Shown here: piece by piece, positions 1 through 5,562 of the stretch
Layout of the letters: every line of letters starts with the position of its first letter
How positions within the stretch are numbered: the stretch's first letter is position 1
From: Opitutaceae bacterium
GTDB taxonomy: Bacteria; Verrucomicrobiota; Verrucomicrobiia; Opitutales; Opitutaceae
Length of the DNA: 8,126 bases
Assembly (NCBI GenBank): GCA_023269455.1
Contig: JAHFTG010000091.1
Coordinates: forward strand, 1-8,126
Reading direction: 5' to 3'
Made by a program: the position numbers and the translations under genes
The notes under the pieces: generated by a model
What the model saw: only the letters and a program-made list of their open reading frames with translations
Told to the model about the DNA's origin: nothing
Database searches by the model: none

Positions 1-1575
1 GGCGAGGAAGCGGTTGAGGAGCACGCCGGCGGGGTGGGTTTGGTCGATCCAGTCGTGCGGCAACGTGAGACTCAAGGGACGGCCCAAACGCTCAAAATGC
101 AGAATGAACAAGAGGAGGTGATGCTCGGAGGTGTCCTTGGTGACAACTTGGGGAGCGGAGGAAATGGGCGCGTCTTCGGAAGTCGAAGATGCACTCGGCG
201 GCCGCGCGGCTTGCTGGCGGCTCAGGCGGATGCGTTGGCCCTCGAAGTCGCGTTGCAAGGCGGAGAGCGGCAGGCGCAAAAGCTGCGCGGCTTCGGCGAG
301 AAATTGCGAACGGGCGACCTCGGACTCGGCGTTGAGGATGAGCGCGTGGAGTTCCTGGGCGATGCGGGCTTTTTGTTCGGGCGTGGCGGTCTCGGGCGAG
401 GGCAACAACGCGCGGCAGGCGAAGGCCATCGCGGAGAGAGCGTCTTTACGCACTTCGTCGTAACCGGCGAGACCGCGTTCGAGGAAGAGCAGGTCGGGGT
501 CGATTTTGGTATCGGTCGCGCCGCCGAGAAAACGCACTTCGAGTCCGGCCTTCAGGGCCATCGGCAGGAAGCGCAGCGCGGCTTTCTGGCCGGCGCCGTC
601 GCCGTCGAAGAAACATTCGACCTGCGTGTGGTAGCGGCGCAGGAGCACGAGCTGGCCCTCGGTGATCGAAGTGCCTTGCGGGGCGATGGCGGTCTTGAGG
701 CCCACGCTCCAACTGCGCAGGGCGTCGAGCTGGCCTTCGACGAGGACGAAGGGTTTGCCTTCGCCGGCATTGGTGCGCGCGCGGTCGAGGTTGAAGAGGA
801 GGTTGCCCTTGGTGAAAATCGGCGTCTCGGGGGAGTTGACGTATTTGGCTTCGCGCGCCGGATCGTCCTGCGGCGTGAGATCGGTCTGGCGGGCGGTAAA
901 CGCCACCACGCGGCCCTGATGATCGCGGATGGGAATCATCAGGCGGCCGCGGAAGCGCGGTTTGAGTGAACCGAGGCCGAGGATCGCGCCGTCACGCACG
1001 AAGAAGAGGCCGCACTGGCGAAGGGACTCTTCGCTGTATTTTTTTTTCAACAACGCGGCGGCGAGGGCGGAGTCGGCGGGTTCGGCGGCGCCGATCTTGA
1101 ACTCGTCGGCGAGCTCGATGGTGAAGCGGCGTTTGTCGGTCCAGTAAGCGCGCATCCAGTCGCCGGTGGCGGAGACGCTCTTGAAGACCTGATGGTAATG
1201 CTCGGTGGCGGTTTCGTGGATGTCGAAAATCTCCTGGCGCAGCGAGCGTTCCTCGCGGCTCGGGCCGCCGGAGCCTTCCTCGTATTCGATGGGCACGCCG
1301 AAGCGTTTTCCGAGGGTTTCGATGGCCTCGGTGAAGGATAATTGCTCGGTCTCGCGGACGAAGGTGATGACGTCGCCGGCCTTGCCGCAGCCGAAGCACT
1401 TGTAGAAGCCCTTGTCGGGGTCCACGTGGAAGGACGGCGACTTCTCGTTGTGGAAGGGGCAGAGGCCTTTAAAGCGGGAACCGGCCTTGCGAAGGGTTGC
1501 CACCCGGGAGACGACGTCCACGATGTTCACGCGCATCTTAAGATCGCGGAGGCAGGTGGGTTTGATGACGGGCAT
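1..1575 (-). CDS. dnaG: DNA primase DnaG, C-terminus cut off by the window edge
   Basis: DnaG makes the short RNA primers for DNA replication and works with the replicative helicase at the fork. The reading frame is open from an ATG at 1575 down to base 1, giving 525 codons without a stop, so perhaps the last 60-120 residues are missing. The N-terminal CHC2 zinc finger is complete: Cys39, His42, Cys60 and Cys63, in CPFHNEK and CFGCG. The catalytic core follows, with RFRGRLMIPIRD and YVNSPETPIF (Tyr245-Phe254). The TOPRIM metal-binding acidic residues are Glu280 in EGQLDA, Asp324 and Asp326 in FFDGDGAG, and Asp355, Asp359 and Asp361 in TDTKIDPD. A Ser/Ala/Pro-rich linker near residues 455-480 leads into the start of the helicase-binding domain. 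The start was chosen because it puts the zinc finger at the same distance from the N-terminus as in E. coli DnaG; Met14 is a less likely alternative. EGQLDA replaces the more usual EGYMDV. The gene is divergent from the DUF362 gene, and no rpoD is visible in the window. Confidence 0.97.
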   Translation of the reverse strand, partial: MPVIKPTCLRDLKMRVNIVDVVSRVATLRKAGSRFKGLCPFHNEKSPSFHVDPDKGFYKCFGCGKAGDVITFVRETEQLSFTEAIETLGKRFGVPIEYEEGSGGPSREERSLRQEIFDIHETATEHYHQVFKSVSATGDWMRAYWTDKRRFTIELADEFKIGAAEPADSALAAALLKKKYSEESLRQCGLFFVRDGAILGLGSLKPRFRGRLMIPIRDHQGRVVAFTARQTDLTPQDDPAREAKYVNSPETPIFTKGNLLFNLDRARTNAGEGKPFVLVEGQLDALRSWSVGLKTAIAPQGTSITEGQLVLLRRYHTQVECFFDGDGAGQKAALRFLPMALKAGLEVRFLGGATDTKIDPDLLFLERGLAGYDEVRKDALSAMAFACRALLPSPETATPEQKARIAQELHALILNAESEVARSQFLAEAAQLLRLPLSALQRDFEGQRIRLSRQQAARPPSASSTSEDAPISSAPQVVTKDTSEHHLLLFILHFERLGRPLSLTLPHDWIDQTHPAGVLLNRFLA

Positions 1576-1610
1576 GGAACGACGACGACGCGAAAGGTGG
1601 AGCGAAGTTT

Positions 1611-1640
1611 GCACTTTTACCCTCGTGCGGGGTCTGTCAA
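1611..1640 (-). promoter_or_regulatory. Possible dnaG promoter
   Basis: On the minus strand there is a perfect TTGACA (1640-1635). It is followed after 15 bases by TAAAAG (1619-1614), a weak match to TATAAT at a spacing shorter than the usual 17. It lies 60 bases upstream of the dnaG start, inside the 122-bp divergent spacer. No clear Shine-Dalgarno sequence precedes the dnaG ATG. The call rests on the -35 hexamer and its position, and the -10 element is doubtful. Confidence 0.3.
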
Positions 1641-1697
1641 GAACTGCGGCCCGGGTTTCGCCCGCGTCCGCCCTCCTTTTTTTAATCGGTCTTCTTC

Positions 1698-2768
1698 ATG
1701 TTCACTTTTCGCTCGGGGTTTCAACTCACGATTCTGTCCTTTTTGGGCTGGGTGCTGCTCGGCGTCCGGCTGGCGGCGGCGACGTCTGTGCAGGCTCCGG
1801 CGGTCGCGCCTGAACCGGTTTCGCCGGTCATCTGGGAAGCGAAGATGCCGGATTTTTCGGATGCAACCTACGCGGCCGATGTGGAGAAGTTGATCGCGAA
1901 TTTCGAGGCGTCCATCGGTCAGAAACTGGTGCCGGGCGCGAAGCATCGCGTGGGGTTGAAAATCTATACCGACTCCGGCCCGGGGCTCGCCACGCCGATC
2001 GGACTCACGAAGGCGGTCATCGCGGCGCTGGAGCGGCGCGGGTATGTGAAGGGGGATATTTTTCTCGTGGGGCTGAACCAGCAGCGCCTGCGGTTCTGCG
2101 GTTACCTGCCGTCGCTCGTCACGGGCAAATCACCGTTTACGGGGCACAAGGTTTATGTGCTCGAATCGGGCCGTTATTTCGATCCGGTGTGGTTTTACGA
2201 CAGCCCGCTGCCGTCGCGCTTCGACCCGATCCTCGCGCAGAAAAGCGTGGAAAACTTCGATGCTGAGACGACGCTGGATCAGGATCGCAAGAGCTTCCTC
2301 GCGACGCCGCTTTTTGTGGATGCGGATTTCTGGATCAACCTGCCGGTTTACACCGACCATCCGGTGCTGGGGGTGAACGGGGCGCTGGTGAACGCGACGC
2401 TTTGGAACGCGTCGAATACGGCGCGTTTTTTTCGCAGTCCGGCGAGCGCGCCGGCGGCCGTGGCGGAGATGAGCGCGATTCCCGAGCTGCGGCATACGTG
2501 GATGTTCACCATCGTGAGCCTAGAGCGTTACCAGTTCATCGGCGGGCCGTGGTTCAACTCGCTTTACACGGAGTCCGAGCCGCAGCTTTGGCTGGGCACT
2601 GATCCGGTGCTGCTCGACGCGCTCATGCTGGAAAAAATCAACCGCTGGCGCCAGCGCACGGGCTTCAAGCCGGTGTCGGACGACATCCGCACGCTGGAGT
2701 TTGCGTCCGTGCTGGGCGTCGGTTCGCGCAAGACGGCCGACGCGAAATTCGTGCCGGTGGGGAATTAG
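1698..2768 (+). CDS. Secreted DUF362-family protein of unknown function
   Basis: This is a 356-residue protein with a plausible signal peptide: a basic start (Arg5), a hydrophobic stretch over residues 9-22 and an Ala-rich cleavage region ending near Ala27-Ala28. It is therefore probably exported to the periplasm or outer surface. The mature part shows features I associate with DUF362. These are a beta strand followed by a Pro-led helix (VGLKIY at 85-90, TPIGLTKAVIAALERRGY at 99-116), the central segment DADFWINLPVYTDHPVLG (208-225) followed by GALVNATLW, and a late LGTDPVLLDALMLEKI (299-314). The usual Lys-Thr-His of the central motif is replaced here by Tyr-Thr-Asp-His. The [4Fe-4S] ferredoxin domain that often accompanies DUF362 is absent, and the only cysteine is Cys134. 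The biochemical role of the family is not settled. It is transcribed away from dnaG and lies 63 bp before nuoA, with no terminator seen between, so some read-through is possible. The ATG at 1698 is preferred because it gives the signal peptide. Confidence 0.8.
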   Translation: MFTFRSGFQLTILSFLGWVLLGVRLAAATSVQAPAVAPEPVSPVIWEAKMPDFSDATYAADVEKLIANFEASIGQKLVPGAKHRVGLKIYTDSGPGLATPIGLTKAVIAALERRGYVKGDIFLVGLNQQRLRFCGYLPSLVTGKSPFTGHKVYVLESGRYFDPVWFYDSPLPSRFDPILAQKSVENFDAETTLDQDRKSFLATPLFVDADFWINLPVYTDHPVLGVNGALVNATLWNASNTARFFRSPASAPAAVAEMSAIPELRHTWMFTIVSLERYQFIGGPWFNSLYTESEPQLWLGTDPVLLDALMLEKINRWRQRTGFKPVSDDIRTLEFASVLGVGSRKTADAKFVPVGN

Positions 2769-2781
2769 GCGTTATTTGCTG

Positions 2782-2787
2782 TAAAAT
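2782..2787 (+). promoter_or_regulatory. Possible -10 element for nuoA
   Basis: TAAAAT matches five of six bases of the consensus -10 and lies about 45 bases before the nuoA start, in the 63-bp spacer after the DUF362 gene. No convincing -35 hexamer sits 16-18 bases upstream, so this is only a candidate. It would give nuoA and the following cyclase gene a promoter separate from the DUF362 gene. Confidence 0.2.
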
Positions 2788-2831
2788 GCCCTTGTCTCGC
2801 CTGCGGTCCTGCACCCATTTCTAAGGTCGTC

Positions 2832-3209
2832 ATGATGTCCGCCGCGTATTTGCCCGTGCTTGTTCAAATCGTCCTGGCCGCAGGCTTGGCCGCGTTTGTG
2901 GTCGGCTTCAGTCATTTGATGGGCGAGCGCACGAAGAAGAAAACGGCGATCACGGACACGGCCTATGAGTGCGGCGTGAAGGGCGAAGGCGTGATTCACA
3001 CGCGGTTTTCGGTGAAGTTTTACGTCACGGTGATGTTATTCATCCTTTTCGACATCGAGGTGGTTTTCCTGATTCCGTGGGCGTTTATTTACCGGGATTT
3101 TCTGGCCAACCATATCGCGATCCTGAGTCCGACGCTTTTCTTTTTGGGAGTTCTTGTGCTGGGCCTCTTTTACGAGGTGAAAAAAGGCGCGCTCGAGTGG
3201 GAGAAATAA
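2832..3209 (+). CDS. nuoA: NADH-quinone oxidoreductase subunit A
   Basis: NuoA (ND3 in mitochondria) is a small membrane subunit of respiratory complex I, next to the quinone-binding junction. The 125-residue product has the usual family length and three hydrophobic segments, at about residues 6-28, 62-85 and 97-115. The family signatures are clear. YECG (45-48) carries the conserved Cys47 in the loop between helices 1 and 2. RFSVKFY (58-64) and LFDIEVVFLIPWA (72-84) include the conserved Asp74 and Glu76. An AAGG at 2823-2826 lies five bases before the first of two adjacent ATGs (2832 and 2835) and could serve as a ribosome-binding site for either. The oddity is the context: nuoB does not follow. 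Instead the EIIA-diadenylate cyclase gene starts 37 bp downstream, with no terminator between, so the two may share a transcript. The other complex I genes must lie elsewhere. Confidence 0.96.
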   Translation: MMSAAYLPVLVQIVLAAGLAAFVVGFSHLMGERTKKKTAITDTAYECGVKGEGVIHTRFSVKFYVTVMLFILFDIEVVFLIPWAFIYRDFLANHIAILSPTLFFLGVLVLGLFYEVKKGALEWEK

Positions 3210-3246
3210 ACTTTTCGCCACCGTGGTCTAAACGGTGCCAATCCCG

Positions 3247-4605
3247 ATGAGACTCGAAAAAATCGTCGCCCGCAGCCGGATCGTCGATCTGCGCAGCACC
3301 GACATGAAGGGTGCGCTCGGCGAGCTGCTGGTCGCCTGCGGAAGCAGTTTCCCCGAGCTTAAACAGGAGGCGTTGCTCAAAGGATTGTTGCAGCGCGAGA
3401 GCACGATGACGACCTATCTCGGCGAAGGTGTCGCGCTGCCCCACGTGCGCGTGAAGATGGGCCGCCGCTACATCCTGGCCATCGGGCGCAGCCGGGCGGG
3501 CATCAACAACGAGGGCGCGGTCGAAGGGGAGAAAATCCATCTTATCTTCATGCTGCTGGCCGACGAAAAGGCCCGCGACTATCTCCAGCTTCTCGCCTCC
3601 ATCGCGAGGTTGCTCAAAGACCCCGATCTGGTGCGCGCGCTCCTCGAAGCGGCGACGACGAGCGACGTTTTTGACCGGCTGGTGGACGGGTTTGGCGGCA
3701 TTATTTCCAAGCCGATCCAGGCTCAGCAAAATCGCATCAACCGGCTGATGATCCGCGAGGCGGACCGCGTGGCGAAGGGCGCGGGCTGCGGAGCGATCAT
3801 GGTTTTTGGCGATACGTTTGTCGGCGGCATCGAGCCGGGCGCGTGGTTTCCGAAGAGCAAGACGATCCTCGTGACGCGGAACATGGTGGACATCGACGAG
3901 GACGACAAAGACGCGCCGGAGGTGATCCAGGTGCGCTCCTATTCGACGCGGCGGCTTGCGCAGCTCCGCAGCGCGATGTTCGTGGCGCTGACGCGCGGGA
4001 TGATTTCTTTCAGTGACCGCGTGTGCTGTGTGGGCGGCATCGCGGGGAGCAACCAGTTCGACACGGTCGTCATCGTGGACGTGGAGCGGGAGTTCCAGAC
4101 GCTGCTCACGGGGCACACCGATTTGTTGCCGGACGACGTGAAGCCCGAGGTGTTGGAGCGGGTGATCGCCATAGCCACGGAGCTCGCGGTCGAGGGCCGC
4201 GAGGGCAAGCCGGTGGGCTGCCTTTTCGTGGTGGGCGACGCGGGCAAGGTGGAGAAGCTCATCAAGCCGCTCGTGCTCAATCCATTTTACGGATACAAAG
4301 AGGAGGATCGCAACATCCTCAGTCCGTTCATGGACGAGACGGTGAAGGAATTTTCTTCGATCGACGGCGCGTTTGTCATCCGCGGGGACGGCGTGGTGTT
4401 TTCGGCGGGAAGCCTCATTCAAGCGGCGGACAGCGACCACATCCTGCCGAGCGGGCTGGGGAGTCGGCATGCGGCGGCGGCGGCGATCTCGGTGGCGACG
4501 GAGTGCATTTCCATCGTGGTGTCGTCGAGCACGGGCCAAGTGACGCTGTTTCGACGCGGGGTCATGCTGCCGTTGACGGAAAAACGGACGGGCGCCGCAG
4601 GTTGA
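3247..4605 (+). CDS. PTS EIIA - PK_C-like - diadenylate cyclase (DAC) fusion protein
   Basis: This is probably a soluble enzyme that makes cyclic di-AMP from two ATP, with a built-in phosphotransferase sensor. The 452 residues show three parts. Residues 1-150 resemble a fructose/Ntr-type PTS EIIA domain: YLGEGVALPHVR (57-68) holds the expected phosphorylation site His66, followed by the typical HLIFMLLADEKARDYLQLLA (98-117) and SIARLLKDPDLVRALLEA. Residues 160-290 look like the pyruvate kinase C-terminal alpha/beta fold (ADRVAKGAGCGAIMVFGDT at 172-190, ILVTRN, GMISFSDRVCCVGGIAGSNQFD at its end); as I recall, archaeal DacZ enzymes carry a similar domain. Residues 295-445 are the DAC domain, with GKPVGCLFVVGD (320-331), NPFYGY, RNILSPF, DGAFVIRGDG (373-382) and LPSGLGSRHAAAAAI (400-414). 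DGA and RH match the DAC active-site motifs, but the third residue of RHR is Ala409. There is no membrane segment, unlike CdaA. ATG 3247 was chosen because it places EIIA at the N-terminus; an in-frame GTG at 3235 would add four residues. Neither has a Shine-Dalgarno sequence. Each domain is recognisable, but the cyclase activity and its control by phosphorylation are inferred. Confidence 0.88.
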   Translation: MRLEKIVARSRIVDLRSTDMKGALGELLVACGSSFPELKQEALLKGLLQRESTMTTYLGEGVALPHVRVKMGRRYILAIGRSRAGINNEGAVEGEKIHLIFMLLADEKARDYLQLLASIARLLKDPDLVRALLEAATTSDVFDRLVDGFGGIISKPIQAQQNRINRLMIREADRVAKGAGCGAIMVFGDTFVGGIEPGAWFPKSKTILVTRNMVDIDEDDKDAPEVIQVRSYSTRRLAQLRSAMFVALTRGMISFSDRVCCVGGIAGSNQFDTVVIVDVEREFQTLLTGHTDLLPDDVKPEVLERVIAIATELAVEGREGKPVGCLFVVGDAGKVEKLIKPLVLNPFYGYKEEDRNILSPFMDETVKEFSSIDGAFVIRGDGVVFSAGSLIQAADSDHILPSGLGSRHAAAAAISVATECISIVVSSSTGQVTLFRRGVMLPLTEKRTGAAG

Positions 4606-4696
4606 GCGCAAATTAAGGCTGGCGGGCAGGAGCGAAGTTTGGGATTGCGCCGACGAGGGCGGGAGCTTTGCTCTGACCCTTCATCTATTTAACACC

Positions 4697-4864
4697 ATGG
4701 CACAAGAAACCGTCACCCTAGAATGCACCGAAGCTCGTAAAGAGGGCAAACCTGTCTCCCGTTACCTCACCAAGCGTAACAAGAAAACCGTCACCGAGCG
4801 CATCGAGAAGAAGAAGTATAACCCCTTCCTCAAGCGCCACACTCTTCACAAAGAGATCAAGTAA
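4697..4864 (+). CDS. rpmG: 50S ribosomal protein L33, zinc-free form
   Basis: L33 is a small basic protein of the large ribosomal subunit, near the tRNA exit site. The 55-residue product begins MAQETVTLEC and contains SRYLTKRNKK (21-30), KKKYNPFLKRH (38-48) and HKEIK at the end, which is the L33 pattern and length. It has a single cysteine (Cys10) and lacks the paired CxxC motifs of the zinc-binding form, so it is the C-minus type like the E. coli protein. The ATG at 4697 lies in AACACCATGG without a Shine-Dalgarno sequence. The gene stands alone, 91 bp after the cyclase gene, and is closed by a strong terminator 26 bp after its stop. I could not identify a convincing promoter in the 91-bp leader, so it may share a transcript with the upstream genes. 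Confidence 0.95.
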   Translation: MAQETVTLECTEARKEGKPVSRYLTKRNKKTVTERIEKKKYNPFLKRHTLHKEIK

Positions 4865-4890
4865 CGCTTTTTAGGCGTTTTTACTTTCGT

Positions 4891-4921
4891 AAGCCGACTC
4901 TTGGTGAGTCGGCTTTTTTTT
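4891..4921 (+). terminator. Rho-independent terminator after rpmG
   Basis: A perfect 10-bp stem, AAGCCGACTC (4891-4900) and GAGTCGGCTT (4906-4915), with a TTGGT loop, is followed by Ts to 4921. Counting the Ts inside the stem, the run at 4914-4921 is eight. It ends the rpmG transcript and probably the whole nuoA-cyclase-rpmG run. Confidence 0.92.
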
Positions 4922-4972
4922 GCCCAAATCGGACAGGGCGGACGTCTGAGCGGGCTGTCGGGCTAATATAAA

Positions 4973-5281
4973 TCAGCGCTTGGCCGAAGTAGTCGCAGTC
5001 GCCGTGATTTTGTAGGGCGTTGCAGTGTTGCCCGATGAGGAATTGGGGCGGCGGGATGCGCGCCAGCTTTCGCGGTGCTTGCGAATCCAGTCGAGCAGGG
5101 CGCGCTCGAAACCGATGTCATAACCGAGGCGCTCGGACTCGATCCACTTGTGCCGCAGGATTTCCTCACGCTCGGCGAGGAACTCTTGGTAGAGGCTCGA
5201 TTGCTTTACGAATTCGTGGGAGGACTTGTCGGGCTCTAGTTGGGAAGATGAAGACATGGCGACCACGGCGGTGTTGAGCAT
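4973..5281 (-). CDS. Small hypothetical protein, function unknown
   Basis: I do not recognise this 102-residue protein with confidence. The middle (residues 22-75) is charged and probably helical, with SSLYQEFLAEREEILRHKW (28-46), then IESERLGYDIGFERALLDW (47-65) and RKHRESWR (67-74). It reads like two or three amphipathic helices with a sharp GYDIGF turn between them, as in a small helical-bundle or protein-binding domain. Both ends are low in complexity: residues 9-21 are Ser-rich and residues 80-102 are Ser/Thr/Ala-rich. There is no signal peptide or membrane segment and no cysteine. Two starts are possible: ATG 5281 (102 residues) or ATG 5257 (94 residues, starting MSSSSQLE). Neither has a clear Shine-Dalgarno sequence. 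It converges on rpmG and has the same orientation as mrp, but 281 bp separates it from mrp, so it is probably transcribed on its own. The structured centre between disordered ends argues for a real gene. Confidence 0.7.
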   Translation of the reverse strand: MLNTAVVAMSSSSQLEPDKSSHEFVKQSSLYQEFLAEREEILRHKWIESERLGYDIGFERALLDWIRKHRESWRASRRPNSSSGNTATPYKITATATTSAKR

Positions 5282-5299
5282 CTAAGATTTAAACAGGCC

Positions 5300-5315
5300 G
5301 AGACAAGGGTGTCTC
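5300..5315. repeat. Short perfect inverted repeat upstream of the small hypothetical gene
   Basis: GAGACA (5300-5305) and TGTCTC (5310-5315) form a perfect 6-bp inverted repeat around AGGG. It ends 19 bases before the start codon at 5281, where a repressor operator or a 5' leader hairpin could act. With 6-bp arms it could also be chance. Confidence 0.35.
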
Positions 5316-5333
5316 TGGTGTGAATAAAACCTT

Positions 5334-5373
5334 AAGCCACGAGCGAAGGGCTGGCCTTTGAGTGGCGTGGCTT
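5334..5373. repeat. Inverted repeat AAGCCAC / GTGGCTT
   Basis: AAGCCAC (5334-5340) is matched perfectly by GTGGCTT (5367-5373) across a 25-base spacer. The spacer has a shorter AAGG/CCTT pairing near its centre, so the whole could fold as a two-part hairpin. There is no T-run, so it does not look like a terminator. Confidence 0.3.
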
Positions 5374-5454
5374 TCGGACGTTTCAAAATTAGGGTGCGCC
5401 CAAGGGAAAGCGAAGACTTCTGCGTTCGTTGGCACCATAATGTCGATGGGCAGA

Positions 5455-5507
5455 AAGTAAGTCCGGCGGCGGCTCTGTCAATGCCTGCGCTTACGGGCGG
5501 ACTACTT
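5455..5507. repeat. Bulged 10-bp hairpin downstream of mrp
   Basis: AAGTAAGTCCG (5455-5465) can pair with CGGACTACTT (5498-5507) over 10 bp with one bulged A, enclosing 32 bases. It lies 56 bases past the mrp stop codon. On the minus strand no clear T-run follows, so it may protect the mRNA 3' end or act in factor-dependent termination rather than form a classic terminator. Confidence 0.35.
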
Positions 5508-5562
5508 GCGGATGGTTTACAATGAGCGGGTTTGCGCTGGCTCCGTTTTTGGGGCGAGCGAT

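Larger units (their letters stand above)
5282..5562. other. Intergenic spacer with inverted repeats and no convincing gene
   Basis: This 281-bp stretch lies between the 3' end of mrp and the 5' end of the small hypothetical gene, both on the minus strand. It is less GC-rich than the genes around it. It holds three inverted repeats, listed separately: 5300-5315, 5334-5373 and 5455-5507. A 49-codon minus-strand frame (5289-5438) is open, but its third-position GC is only about half, unlike its neighbours, so I do not call it a gene. The promoter of the small hypothetical gene should lie here, but no clear -35/-10 pair was found. Confidence 0.5.

Noticed and set aside
34..969. Long plus-strand open frame opposite dnaG
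   Set aside because: It is antisense to a clear primase reading frame and encodes a Gly/Glu/Arg-rich sequence with no domain signature, as expected from the opposite strand of a GC-rich gene.
3085..4611. A 508-codon minus-strand open frame opposite the EIIA-cyclase gene
   Set aside because: Its product is an Arg/His/Asp-rich sequence without motifs, and the plus strand has three recognisable domains across the same bases.
1599..4641. The 13-mer GGAGCGAAGTTTG in two spacers (1599-1611 and 4629-4641)
   Set aside because: A 13-base match in an 8-kb window is close to what chance allows, and the two sites lie at different distances from their genes.
4697..4864. Zinc-free L33 as a sign of zinc-limitation control
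   Set aside because: The C-minus form is common as the only L33 in many bacteria, and no Zur-like operator was seen upstream.
5289..5438. A 49-codon minus-strand frame just upstream of the small hypothetical gene
   Set aside because: Third-position GC is near half, unlike the neighbouring genes, no ribosome-binding site is seen, and it overlaps inverted repeats. Conservation in relatives would reopen the question.
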